Counted from the first letter of the stretch, positions 1 to 8,225 are shown. The stretch: 40,203 nucleotides of DNA from Chloroflexota bacterium (GCA_016865935.1 VGOB01000017.1:1-40203); one strand, 5' to 3'. Numbers and translations are program-made. The notes: a model not told the origin generated them from the letters alone.

Positions 1-16
1 AATCGTCGGCTTCGTA

Positions 17-25
17 TGGTATAAT
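17..25 (+). promoter_or_regulatory. Extended -10 promoter element
   Basis: TGG followed by TATAAT (20-25) is an extended -10 hexamer. The matching -35 would fall before the window start, so only half the promoter is visible. The same TGG-TATAAT arrangement recurs at 12243-12235 and 20056-20048 on the minus strand. It reads into a region with no intact gene before the DUF433 gene at 391. Confidence 0.4.
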
Positions 26-32
26 GTCTTTG

Positions 33-94
33 GGGTTCTCATGCACTCCTCTTTCCTCGGTCGGATAGGATAGAGACAGTATCCATGAGAACCC
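33..94. repeat. 11-bp inverted repeat with long loop
   Basis: GGGTTCTCATG at 33-43 is exactly complementary to CATGAGAACCC at 84-94, with about 40 bases between. It sits just downstream of the -10 element at 20-25 and would be in the transcript leader. No poly-T tract follows directly, so it is not a typical intrinsic terminator. Function unknown. Confidence 0.45.
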
Positions 95-159
95 TCTTTA
101 GTCAAATCCCAAAGTGAGTTTTGCGGTATTGCAAATAATCCACTTGCGATTGCCGATTT

Positions 160-315
160 CGATTTCTACGCTTACGGAGAACACGATGAAACGCGCCCAC
201 ATCCTTGCTCGCGCTTGTCCGTTCAATCCGATCCTGAGCGAAGCCGAAGGATGTCCGTTGTCCTCCTCCTTGCCGCCTGCGCACCCGCGCCAAGAATGAG
301 ATGCGAATGAACGCG
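160..315 (+). pseudogene. Decayed lipoprotein leader fragment, copy A
   Basis: This stretch closely matches 1488-1640. Each copy starts an open frame MKRAH(I/T)LAR with ATG at 186 here. In copy A the frame is broken by about 17 extra bases after 232 containing CTGAGCGAAGCCGAAGGA, which resembles a common interspersed repeat word. After that insertion another frame reads VVLLLAAC followed by APAP, a textbook lipobox. No mature lipoprotein follows in either copy, so both look like orphan 5' pieces of one gene family. The rest of 1-390 holds no supportable gene. Confidence 0.45.
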
Positions 316-390
316 GGTTTTCGATTGGCGATTTTGTGGTAACATTATCATCGGCGAACCACGCCGAACAAGTGTAAAGGTGAGGTACCT

Positions 391-705
391 ATGGCAATTC
401 TCGAGCTACAATACCAACATATTGTCCTCAACGACAAGAATGTTCCGATCATCTCAGGGACCAATATGAAGGTGATCGAATTGGTTTTGGAACGAACGGC
501 GCATGGCTGGAGTCCAGAGGAACTACACTTTCAACATCCCTACTTGACGCTCGGACAAATCCACTCGGCGCTCGCGTACTATTGGGATCATCAAGAAGAA
601 CTCGACCGCGATATCGAGCGGCGGCTTGAATTTGTTGATCAAGTTCAGCGAACGGCAGGCGCATCACCGTTAGCGGCGCGGCTGAAGGCAAAGGGGTTGC
701 TCTGA
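391..705 (+). CDS. DUF433 family antitoxin-like protein
   Basis: A 104-residue protein with the DUF433 layout: an N-terminal strand pair (residues about 8-22), then a helix-turn-helix-like stretch where GTNMKVIELVLERTAHGW leads into HPYLTLGQIHSALAYYWDH. This family is commonly the antitoxin of a DUF433/DUF5615 (PIN-like) toxin pair and probably binds DNA. A GGTGAGG ribosome site lies a few bases before the ATG. The stop overlaps the ATG of the next frame (TGATG), as expected for such a pair, but the partner is only a stub. Family assignment is good. The antitoxin role is inferred from the family. Confidence 0.75.
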   Translation: MAILELQYQHIVLNDKNVPIISGTNMKVIELVLERTAHGWSPEELHFQHPYLTLGQIHSALAYYWDHQEELDRDIERRLEFVDQVQRTAGASPLAARLKAKGLL

Positions 706-803
706 TGGCGATTGCGCTGTACATGAATCAGCACGTGCCGCGCGCGATCACGCTGGGATTGCGGTTGCGCGAGGTAGACGTGCTCACGGCATACGAAGAA
801 TGA
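705..803 (+). pseudogene. Truncated DUF5615 PIN-like toxin
   Basis: A 32-codon frame overlapping the end of the DUF433 gene. It reads MAIALYMNQHVPRAITLGLR followed by LREVDVLTAYEE and then a TGA. DUF5615 toxins start this way, with an acidic residue near the N-terminus (often D where this has N8) and a VDVLT strand, but normally continue for about 80 more residues. The reading frame after the stop does not continue the family. This is a toxin lost by truncation, leaving its antitoxin. Confidence 0.55.
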
Positions 804-816
804 GATTCCTTCTTCA

Positions 817-825
817 TGGTATCAT
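817..825 (+). promoter_or_regulatory. Extended -10 of the brnT operon
   Basis: TGG followed by TATCAT (820-825) ends 18 bases before the ATG at 844. A GGAG ribosome site lies between. No good -35 is visible, which fits an extended -10 promoter. It would drive the toxin-antitoxin pair directly. Confidence 0.4.
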
Positions 826-843
826 TGAGCACAGGAGACCTGA

Positions 844-1128
844 ATGAACATCGAAGGCGTAATTTGGCTGCGCGACATTGTGGACAAACTTACCCGCAAG
901 CATCACGTCGAAACGTATGAGGTCGAAGAGATGTTCGAGAGCAATCCCACGATTCGATTTGTGGAAAAGGGTGATCGCCAAGATGAGGATGTTTATCTCG
1001 CACTGGGACAAAGCGACGCGGGAAGATACCTATCCGTCCTTTTCATCTACAAACAGACACGAGAAGCATTGATTTTGAGCGCCAGAGATATGGCACCGAA
1101 GGAGCGCAAACACTATGGCAAAAAATAA
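844..1128 (+). CDS. brnT: BrnT family toxin
   Basis: A 94-residue protein resembling BrnT ribonuclease toxins, small RelE-fold enzymes that cleave RNA and stop growth. Supporting features are the central segment around VEEMFESNP, the GRYLSVLFIY strand (residues about 60-69) and the C-terminal ILSARDMAPKERKHY helix, the usual 'A-R-D-M-x-x-x-E-R' signature. An AGGAGACC ribosome site precedes the start. The last 14 bases overlap the next gene, whose product is the probable antitoxin. The pair looks intact, unlike the adjacent DUF433 pair. Confidence 0.75.
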   Translation: MNIEGVIWLRDIVDKLTRKHHVETYEVEEMFESNPTIRFVEKGDRQDEDVYLALGQSDAGRYLSVLFIYKQTREALILSARDMAPKERKHYGKK

Positions 1129-1390
1129 AACCAAAACGATGCCTAAGCATCGTTCACTCCACGAGACGGTTGAGTTCTTCGAGACGCACGACATGGGTGA
1201 CTATATGGACGCGATGCCCGAAGCGCATTTCGACATCAACCTTCAGCGCAGAACGCACGTCATCGCGCTTGACGACGATTTGGCGGACAAAGTAACGGCG
1301 ATTGCGCGCGCGAAACATGTCCCATCCCAAACACTTATCAACTCGTGGTTAAGAGAAAAAATTATGGAACAAGCGAAGGTGGCGTCGTAG
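1115..1390 (+). CDS. CopG/BrnA-like antitoxin
   Basis: A 91-residue partner of the BrnT-like toxin, translated from within its 3' end. The N-terminal half (HRSLHETVEFFETHDMGDYM) resembles the toxin-binding part of CopG-type antitoxins. The C-terminal half is a ribbon-helix-helix: strand VIALDDDLADKV, then two helices around ARAKHVPSQTLINSWLREKI. It should neutralise the toxin and repress the shared promoter near 820. It could be filed as CopG antitoxin or BrnA; the distinction cannot be settled by eye. Confidence 0.7.
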   Translation: MAKNKTKTMPKHRSLHETVEFFETHDMGDYMDAMPEAHFDINLQRRTHVIALDDDLADKVTAIARAKHVPSQTLINSWLREKIMEQAKVAS

Positions 1391-1407
1391 CCATTCGCGC
1401 GGATGAT

Positions 1408-1480
1408 AACAACGGACAAGTGCGGATTCAACGGACAATCACTGAAGCAAACGTCCGTTCAATCCGATAACGTCCGTTGT
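1408..1480. repeat. Inverted repeat of the GTCCGTT / AACGGAC word
   Basis: Bases about 1408-1437 (ACAACGGAC, then GGATTcAACGGAC) are imperfectly complementary to about 1451-1480 (CGTCCGTTCAATCCGAT, then CGTCCGTTGT), forming a roughly 30-base stem with a short loop. The word TCCGTTCAATCCGAT also occurs in both leader fragments (copy A near 217, copy B near 1548). It may terminate the brnT operon although no T-tract is evident. Confidence 0.5.
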
Positions 1481-1487
1481 CATCCCG

Positions 1488-1648
1488 CGATTTCCACACT
1501 TGAGGAGAACCCGATGAAACGCGCCCACACCCTTGCCCGCACCTGTCCGTTCAATCCGATCTTGTCCGTTGTCCTCCTCCTTGCCGCCCACACACCCGCG
1601 CTGAGAATGGGACGCGGATGCACGCGGACACACGCGGATAAAATCTAG
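1488..1648 (+). pseudogene. Decayed lipoprotein leader fragment, copy B
   Basis: Second copy of the element at 160-315. From ATG 1514 an uninterrupted 44-codon frame reads MKRAHTLARTCPFNPIL, then SVVLLLAAHTPAL, and ends at 1648. The hydrophobic core and LLLAA would be a lipobox, but the position of the lipid-carrying Cys is His, so it cannot be lipidated. A tail of ACGCGGA words repeats three times near 1612-1640. Between 1391 and 1725 nothing else gene-like is visible. Confidence 0.45.
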
Positions 1649-1725
1649 CCGACGCAGGTCGGCTTTGCGATGTGGTTGCGGCGAATTCATTCGCCCGCAT
1701 TTTCAATCTCACCTGGAGGTGCCAA

Positions 1726-2919
1726 ATGAACTTGACGCGACGCGACTTTTTGAAATTGTGTGGTTCATCATCCATTGCCGCGCTCCTCGCGGCTTGTGGT
1801 AGCGCGCCCACGCCAACCGCGACGCCCGCGCTCATGAACACACCCTTGCCAACAAGCACACCGCTGCTCACCGCGACACCAGCGCTGACGAGCACGCCCG
1901 CACCGACGAGTACCGCCACAGTAACGGCAACTGCGACAGCAACTGCAACACTGCGACCACTAACACTCCGCGACTTGGCAGACAAAATTGGATTTCGAAT
2001 CGGAGCTTTCTTTGGAAGCAATACCACGCCTGAGGAATGGGAGAGAATTACCGCGGTTCAAATCAGAGAATTCAATTTGAGGGGCATATTTGTTGGTATG
2101 TCTCTTACCCAACCGAAGCAGGGAAGCTTTGATGTTGATGTCAGACGTAGATTGGCTGAGCGTGCCATACGCGAAAAAATGGATATCCTTGTCCATCCAC
2201 TTGTTTGGGGTGATGATTTACCCAGCTGGCTCAGAAATCGTGGTGTGACCAGAAATGAATTGGTCGAAATCATGAAGAATCACATCACCACACTTATGAA
2301 ACAATTCGTTGAGATGAAAGCAACTTACGTTGTCGCAAATGAAGCCTATTACACAGATCGCGATTTCTTCAATAGAGTCATTGGCAAGGACTACGTTGAT
2401 ATTGCATTTGAAACCGCTCGCTCTGCTAATCCTTCTGCTGCGCTGATTTACAATGACAACAATAACCATACACCATTTGGGGAAAGAACGTCTCCTACTC
2501 AAGAAATTGTGCAACGGCTAAAATCGAAGGGGCTGCTTGATGGTGTTGGCTTGCAAATGCACTTGCGTGCGGAAACGGCCCCAGCCAAAAAAGATGTCAT
2601 AGAGACCATGAGAAATTACGGATTACCCATCCATGTGACCGAGTTTGACGTAAACATACGCAACATTCATGGATCACAAGAAGAAAGATACGCCAAGCAA
2701 GCGCAAATCTACAAGGAAATGCTTGAGGCGGCTATCGAGTCAGGGGTTTGCAAAGAATTCATCACCTTTCACATTGGAGATAAATTCTCGTTTTGGGAGA
2801 ACACGCCAAGTTCACCATACTATTCTCGTGAGGCAGATCCTACTCCCTTTGATGACAACTTGAAACCCAAGCCTGCCTACTTTGCCATGCTCGAAGTTCT
2901 TCAGCGATTTGCAAAGTGA
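1726..2919 (+). CDS. Tat-exported lipoprotein GH10 endo-1,4-beta-xylanase
   Basis: The chosen start at 1726 has a GGAGG site six bases upstream and yields 397 residues. Residues 4-10 are a twin-arginine motif (TRRDFLK) and LAAC ends at lipid Cys24, so the protein should be folded, exported and membrane-anchored. Residues about 27-80 are a Thr/Pro/Ala linker. The rest is a glycoside hydrolase family 10 barrel with acid/base Glu206 (VVANEA), nucleophile Glu306 (HVTEFD) and the conserved GLQMH strand. The spacing of the two Glu (100 residues) suits GH10. It would cleave xylan outside the cell. The catalytic part is visibly more AT-rich than its neighbours, suggesting transfer. The macroglobulin gene follows after 27 bases. 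Confidence 0.85.
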   Translation: MNLTRRDFLKLCGSSSIAALLAACGSAPTPTATPALMNTPLPTSTPLLTATPALTSTPAPTSTATVTATATATATLRPLTLRDLADKIGFRIGAFFGSNTTPEEWERITAVQIREFNLRGIFVGMSLTQPKQGSFDVDVRRRLAERAIREKMDILVHPLVWGDDLPSWLRNRGVTRNELVEIMKNHITTLMKQFVEMKATYVVANEAYYTDRDFFNRVIGKDYVDIAFETARSANPSAALIYNDNNNHTPFGERTSPTQEIVQRLKSKGLLDGVGLQMHLRAETAPAKKDVIETMRNYGLPIHVTEFDVNIRNIHGSQEERYAKQAQIYKEMLEAAIESGVCKEFITFHIGDKFSFWENTPSSPYYSREADPTPFDDNLKPKPAYFAMLEVLQRFAK

Positions 2920-2946
2920 ATCCGCAATTCGCCAATCGGAGGCTAG

Positions 2947-5900
2947 ATGTCCTCGACTAACACTTTCCGTCGCATTACCCTGATCGCCCTCACCGCGCTG
3001 CTCATGCTCTGCGTCTGCGCGGCGCTCTTCCAATTCACCGAACTCGACGCGCCCGTAACGAGCGCGCTGCGCGGCTTGACGCCGTCCGTCGTCAAAGACG
3101 TGCTGCGCCCGCTGCGCGCGCCGCAAGTCCTCGCGTTCGGTCCCGCGTTCAACGCGCAAGACGTCGCGCCCACATCGCCGATCACGATCACGTTCTTGAC
3201 GCCGATGACCGCGAACGACGCGGCGATCAAAATGTCGCCGCAGGTACGCGGCACGTGGAGTTGGGGCGGCACGAGCGCGACGTTCACGCCAGCAGAGTCG
3301 TTGCCCCTCAGCACGACCGTCAGCGTCACGGTGACGCGCGACGCGCGCAGTTGGCTGCAACGCCGCGCGGAAAAAGAGTTCGCGTGGTCGTTCACCACAC
3401 TCGCGCCGCCGACAATCGTCGCGACGACGCCGCGCCAGGGCGCGCAGTTCGCGTACTTGCGCGATCGGCTCACGCTCACGTTCAACCGCGAGATGGATCA
3501 GCAATCGGTCGCGCAACGCTTGAAAGTCGAGCCAGCGATTTCGAATCTGCAACTCGCGTGGCAAGGCAAGCAACTCATCATCGGCGGCAACCTGCGCCCC
3601 TCGACGACGTACAAAATTTTTCTACCGAGCGGCGCGAAGGATAGCAAGTACGGTCTGACGATTCAAAACGATTTCGCGTGGTCGTTCACGACGACACAGC
3701 AATATCCGTACCTCGCGATCATCAACATCGGTCGCTACGGCTTGACGGCGGCAGACAAACCGACGACGCTGAAACTGCAATCGGTCAACGTCTCGAAGAT
3801 GGATGCCGCACTGTACAAATTCGACACCGAGACGTACATCAAATCGCTCGCGTTCTCGTACGACGCGTGGCGCAATTTCAAGCCGCAAGGCGACCCGATC
3901 AAAACGTGGAGCGTCACGCCGAGCGCGAAGATCGATCAGTACGTCACGCAGGATTTGCAACTCGACGCGCTCGCGGCGGGCACGTACTTTCTCACCGTGA
4001 AATCGGCGGAAGGCGTGAACGATACCCAGGTTCTCGTCGCGACGAAAACCGCGCTGACGTTGAAGCGCACGACCGATCAGGTTCTCGTCTGGGCGACGAA
4101 CATCGCGGACGGATCGCCCGTCAACAAATTATTGCTCACGTTTTACAATTCAAAAGGCGAAAACGTCGGCACAGGCGCGACAGGCGCGGACGGTTTGTTC
4201 GAAGGAACGATCAAAGCGACGAAAGGCGATCTCTCCGTCGTCGGCATTCGCGAGAACGACATCGCGGCGGTGAGCGATACCTGGGAACAAGGCATCGAGC
4301 CGTGGCGCTTTGACGGCGTGCAATATCAGTGGGAGCAGATGAAGCACACGTACCGCGTGTACGTGTACACCGACCGACCGCTCTATCGTCCTGGGCAAAC
4401 CGTTTTCTTCAAGGCGATTGTGCGCGCGGACGACGACGGCGCGTACTCACAACCGCCTGCAGGAACCGACGTGAAAATCAAAGTCGGCGATTGGCAAGAG
4501 CGCGTGTTGTACGAAAAAACATTGAAGACGACGGCGTTCGGTTCGCTCGCCGATTCGTTCACGATCAATCCCGAAGCGGGACTCGGCACGTACCAAATCA
4601 CCGCGTCGATTGGCGATGAATCGTACGAGAACACGATTCAAGTCGAAGAGTATCGCAAGCCCGAGTACGCGGTCAGCGTGAAAACGGATCGCGACGCGTA
4701 CATCAACGGCGACACGATCACCGCGACGATTCGCGCGAATTATTTTTTCGGCGGCGCGGTGACGGGCGCGCAAATGCACTGGACGCTGTACCAGAACGAT
4801 TACTATTTTTACTGGGCAGGCGGCGATCTCGACTTTGGAAATATCGCCGAACAACGATACTGGGGCTTTGGCAAAGAAGTTTCGTCGGGCGATGCGACGT
4901 TGAACGCGAACGGCGAATTCGCGATCAAATTGCCCGCGAACATTTCGCAGGAAGAGCGCAGTCAAGTTTACACGATTGAAGCGACGGTGACCGACGAAGC
5001 GAATCAGCCGCAGTCCGCCGTTGCGCGCGCGATTGTGCATCGCGGCAATTTCTACATCGGGATGAAGCCGACGAATTACGTCGCGGACAAGGGCAAGGAA
5101 GCGCGCTTTGACGTGCAAACGCTCGACACGAACGGCAAAGCGCTCGGTCGCGTCGCGGTGAGTTACGCGATCAATCTGATCAATTGGGATTGCAAGCGTA
5201 CGGCAGATGACAAAGGTCGCAAGATTTGGAAATGCGACGAGGTGAAAACCGAAATCCAGCGCGGCGATCTGACGACGGACGTGAACGGGAAATATCAACT
5301 CGCGTTCACGCCGCCGCGCGGTGGATCGTACCGCGTCGACGCGCAGGGCAAAGACGCGCGCGGCAATCGCGTGATGGGGCAAACCTGGCTCTGGGTCAGC
5401 GACCGCACGCAGTTCTTGTCGTGGCGGTTCGACAACAACGACCGCATCGAACTCGTCCTCGACAAAAAGGAATACAAGATCGGCGACACCGCGAAGGTGC
5501 TGGTTCAATCGCCGTACGAAAAAGCGACCGCACTCGTAACGCTCGAACGCGGCAAGATCGTTTCCAAACGACTCGTCGCGCTCGATTCGAATAGCGCAAC
5601 AATCGAAATCCCAATCACCAACGAGCAATTTCCAAATGTTTACATTGGCGTCGTGCTGATACCCCAGGGGGGTATGCCAGATGGGATTCCAACCTTCAAG
5701 ATGGGGCTGGAAAATATCAAAGTCGTGTCGGACGCGAAAAACTTGAACGTGAGCGTCGCGGCGGCGAAACCGCAGTACGCACCGCAGGACAAAGCGTCGT
5801 ACAACATCAAGACAACCGATGCGACAGGCAAGCCCATCAGCGCGGAAGTGTCACTCTCGGTCGTGGACAAAGCGGTGCTAGCGCTCGCGCAGAATTTCGG

Positions 5901-8118
5901 TTTCGATATCGTGCAAGCGTTTTACGGCAAGCGCGATCTCGCGGTCAAGACGTCGCAATCGCTTACGGTGTTTCTCGCGCGCGTCAACCAGCGCGAAGAT
6001 TTCGGCGGCGGTGGCGGCGGCGAAGAAGAACCGCGCAAAACATTCCCCGACATCGCATACTGGAATCCGACCATCGTCACCGACGCGAATGGCAACGCGA
6101 GCGTCGAAGTGAAACTGCCCGATAACTTGACGACGTGGACGGCGATTGCGAACGGCGTCACCGCGCAAACCCAGGTCGGCAAAGCAACGGGCGATACCAT
6201 CGTCACGAAAGATTTGATCGTGCGTCCCGTTCTGCCGCGCTTTCTCAACGTCGGCGATCAGGCGACGGTTGGCGCAATCGTCCGCAACTCGACGGAGCGA
6301 ACCCAGGTTGTCACCGTCACGCTCACCGCGACAAATCTCGTTTACGGCAAACAACCAAATCAGCCCGTGCTCGACGCCGCGATTTACACGACGACTGTCG
6401 CGGCGGGACAATCGGCGACGGTAAATTTCTGGGTGAGTGTGCCGCACGTAGGGGCGGGGTCATCCCGCCCCTACACGACGACGATTACGATTGGCGCGCG
6501 CGGCGAGACGGCGCGCGACGTGGTGCAACTCCCGATCCCGATTGAACCGTTCGGCGAAAAACGCGTGGGCACAACCGCAGGACAAGCCGATTTCGAAAAC
6601 ACCGATTTCACGATCACGATTCCCAAGGACGCGACTTTTGCGACGCTGAAACTCTCAACCTCGCCATCGCTGGCGGCGGGGCTGATTGATTCGCTCGAAT
6701 ATCTCACGGGCTATCCGTACGGCTGCGTCGAACAAACGATGAGTCGTTTCTTGCCGACCGTCCTCGTCAAACAAGCAATGAACAAATTACAAATGACAAA
6801 TGACAAAATAGAAAAGGAACTGCCCAAGCAAGTCGAAGATGGCTTGACGCGGCTGTACGCGTTTCAACACGGCGACGGCGGCTGGGGCTGGTGGGAATCG
6901 GACGACTCGATCCCGTACGAAACGGCGTATGTGCTGGACGGTCTACTGCAAGCGAAAAAGGCGGGCTACAAGATTGACGAGAACGCGATCAAACGCGCGA
7001 CGCAATTCTTGAAGCAACCGCTCGTGGATACGAACGATTACGATTTGAAAGTGTACCTCGCGTACGTTCTCGCCGAAGCGGGGCAAGGCGATCCCGCGCT
7101 CGCGCGCGCGATGATTGACAAGCAAGACAAAATGTCGTTGAACTCGCGCGCGCTCCTCGCGCTCCTGCTCAAATCGGTCGGCGAAGAGGGCAGCGCGAAA
7201 ACGATCGTGACCGCGCTCGAAAATCTTGTAGTCGAATCCACGCAGACCGCGTACTGGCGCGAAGCCGACGCCGCGCGCAATCGCTGGGAATACTTTGTCA
7301 GCAACGGACGCACCACGGCGACGGTCTTGCGCGCGCTGCTCGCGCTCGATCCGCAATCGCGCTTGGTGGCGAAGACCGTGCGGTACTTGATGCAGAATCG
7401 TCTCGGCGGCTACTGGCGCACGACGCAAGAGACCGCGCAAACGATCATCGCGCTCACCGATTATCTCGCGCAGTCGCGCGAACTCGACGCGAATTTTTCG
7501 TACGAGGTGTTCGTGGATGGAAAAAGCGTCGCTCAACAATCGGTCAATCGAGCCAATCTCGCGCAACAACAGAGCGTCACGCTAAACGTCATGCCAGGCG
7601 ATCACGCGATCCGCATCGTCAAACGCGGCGAAGGGCGCGTCTACTTTGCGACCGCGCAGCAGTACTATATCGCGACCGAGACTGTCGGCGCGGCAAAATC
7701 GATGGATGGTCCGATGGTCACGCGCGAGTATCTCGATCCCAAGACGAACAAAACGCTCACGTCGTTCAAGGTCGGCGACATCGTGCGCGTCAAGTTGACA
7801 GTGGACGCGCCGCGCGAGAGTTGGTACATGATGATCACCGATCCGCTGCCCGCAGGTTTTGAAGCGATCAACTATTCGCTGAATACGAGCGGCGTCGAAC
7901 CGCGCGGTGCGCGCTCGTACTGGTCGCGTCCCGATTTGCGCGACAATCGCGCGGTCTTTTTTACGACGTACTTGTGGAAAGGCAAGCACACGTACGCCTA
8001 CCTGGTTCGCGCGACGACGAGCGGCACGTTCCGCGCGCTCCCCGCCGAAGTGACGCCGATGTACGAGCCGGAGGTGTGGGGACGGAGCGCGAGTATGAAT
8101 GTGACGGTGAAGCCGTAA
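2947..8118 (+). CDS. Bacterial alpha-2-macroglobulin with thioester
   Basis: A 1723-residue envelope protein. An N-terminal hydrophobic segment (about 9-28) lacks a clear lipobox and probably anchors it. Two Big_5/SbsA-like Ig domains (about 55-240) precede the MG2 region (YTDRPLYRPGQ near 474), the A2M core (WNPTIVTDANG near 1040) and the thioester motif GCVEQ with Cys1260, followed by an alpha-helical thioester domain containing GGWGWW. Such proteins trap attacking proteases by covalent capture. No pbpC is adjacent, unlike many proteobacterial relatives. GGAGG lies just before the ATG, and the gene is probably co-transcribed with the xylanase. Two foreign-looking tracts sit in frame, at 6448-6474 and about 6778-6815. 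Confidence 0.92.
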   Translation: MSSTNTFRRITLIALTALLMLCVCAALFQFTELDAPVTSALRGLTPSVVKDVLRPLRAPQVLAFGPAFNAQDVAPTSPITITFLTPMTANDAAIKMSPQVRGTWSWGGTSATFTPAESLPLSTTVSVTVTRDARSWLQRRAEKEFAWSFTTLAPPTIVATTPRQGAQFAYLRDRLTLTFNREMDQQSVAQRLKVEPAISNLQLAWQGKQLIIGGNLRPSTTYKIFLPSGAKDSKYGLTIQNDFAWSFTTTQQYPYLAIINIGRYGLTAADKPTTLKLQSVNVSKMDAALYKFDTETYIKSLAFSYDAWRNFKPQGDPIKTWSVTPSAKIDQYVTQDLQLDALAAGTYFLTVKSAEGVNDTQVLVATKTALTLKRTTDQVLVWATNIADGSPVNKLLLTFYNSKGENVGTGATGADGLFEGTIKATKGDLSVVGIRENDIAAVSDTWEQGIEPWRFDGVQYQWEQMKHTYRVYVYTDRPLYRPGQTVFFKAIVRADDDGAYSQPPAGTDVKIKVGDWQERVLYEKTLKTTAFGSLADSFTINPEAGLGTYQITASIGDESYENTIQVEEYRKPEYAVSVKTDRDAYINGDTITATIRANYFFGGAVTGAQMHWTLYQNDYYFYWAGGDLDFGNIAEQRYWGFGKEVSSGDATLNANGEFAIKLPANISQEERSQVYTIEATVTDEANQPQSAVARAIVHRGNFYIGMKPTNYVADKGKEARFDVQTLDTNGKALGRVAVSYAINLINWDCKRTADDKGRKIWKCDEVKTEIQRGDLTTDVNGKYQLAFTPPRGGSYRVDAQGKDARGNRVMGQTWLWVSDRTQFLSWRFDNNDRIELVLDKKEYKIGDTAKVLVQSPYEKATALVTLERGKIVSKRLVALDSNSATIEIPITNEQFPNVYIGVVLIPQGGMPDGIPTFKMGLENIKVVSDAKNLNVSVAAAKPQYAPQDKASYNIKTTDATGKPISAEVSLSVVDKAVLALAQNFGFDIVQAFYGKRDLAVKTSQSLTVFLARVNQREDFGGGGGGEEEPRKTFPDIAYWNPTIVTDANGNASVEVKLPDNLTTWTAIANGVTAQTQVGKATGDTIVTKDLIVRPVLPRFLNVGDQATVGAIVRNSTERTQVVTVTLTATNLVYGKQPNQPVLDAAIYTTTVAAGQSATVNFWVSVPHVGAGSSRPYTTTITIGARGETARDVVQLPIPIEPFGEKRVGTTAGQADFENTDFTITIPKDATFATLKLSTSPSLAAGLIDSLEYLTGYPYGCVEQTMSRFLPTVLVKQAMNKLQMTNDKIEKELPKQVEDGLTRLYAFQHGDGGWGWWESDDSIPYETAYVLDGLLQAKKAGYKIDENAIKRATQFLKQPLVDTNDYDLKVYLAYVLAEAGQGDPALARAMIDKQDKMSLNSRALLALLLKSVGEEGSAKTIVTALENLVVESTQTAYWREADAARNRWEYFVSNGRTTATVLRALLALDPQSRLVAKTVRYLMQNRLGGYWRTTQETAQTIIALTDYLAQSRELDANFSYEVFVDGKSVAQQSVNRANLAQQQSVTLNVMPGDHAIRIVKRGEGRVYFATAQQYYIATETVGAAKSMDGPMVTREYLDPKTNKTLTSFKVGDIVRVKLTVDAPRESWYMMITDPLPAGFEAINYSLNTSGVEPRGARSYWSRPDLRDNRAVFFTTYLWKGKHTYAYLVRATTSGTFRALPAEVTPMYEPEVWGRSASMNVTVKP
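5659..5675. repeat. Short palindrome inside the macroglobulin gene
   Basis: ATACCCC at 659-665 (i.e. 5659-5665) pairs with GGGGTAT at 5669-5675 across a three-base loop. It encodes IPQGGM and lies in a stretch less like the neighbouring codon pattern. It may be a remnant of a small palindromic insert like the one at 6448, but it is short enough to be chance. Confidence 0.3.
6448..6474. repeat. 27-base palindromic insert within coding sequence
   Basis: GTAGGGGCGGG (6448-6458) is exactly complementary to CCCGCCCCTAC (6464-6474) with loop GTCAT. The element is 27 bases and starts exactly on a codon, adding nine residues (VGAGSSRPY, 1168-1176) to the macroglobulin without shifting the frame. GTAGGGGCGGG-type palindromes are, as I recall, widespread intergenic repeats in several phyla. 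A coding copy is unusual. Confidence 0.75.
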
Positions 8119-8167
8119 GATCCGCTACATCAATTCAGCTTGCGCCGGCAATCGCATCGTGAGGAGT

Positions 8168-8198
8168 AATCGGAGGGTTGCCCCTCCGATTTTCGTTT
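8168..8198 (+). terminator. Intrinsic terminator after the macroglobulin gene
   Basis: A ten-base stem AATCGGAGGG (8168-8177) pairs with CCCTCCGATT (8182-8191) over a four-base loop and is followed by TTTCGTTT. It lies 50 bases beyond the macroglobulin stop and just before the next promoter. Confidence 0.8.
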
Positions 8199-8225
8199 GA
8201 GATGCGGGGGCAAGTGTGTTATACT
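8197..8225 (+). promoter_or_regulatory. Sigma-70 promoter of the glycosyltransferase-like gene
   Basis: TTGAGA (8197-8202), a 17-base spacer and TATACT (8220-8225) with an upstream TG make a near-ideal promoter. It overlaps the T-tract of the preceding terminator and lies 20 bases before the ATG at 8245. Confidence 0.75.

Noticed and set aside
2812-5628. Long minus-strand open frames antisense to the xylanase and macroglobulin genes (e.g. 4447-5628)
   Set aside because: Arg-rich, no domain pattern, no ribosome sites. They are codon-bias shadows of the plus-strand genes, which have clear family motifs.
2947-8118. Macroglobulin as part of a penicillin-binding protein pair
   Set aside because: No pbpC-like gene on either side; neighbours are a xylanase and a membrane glycosyltransferase-like protein.
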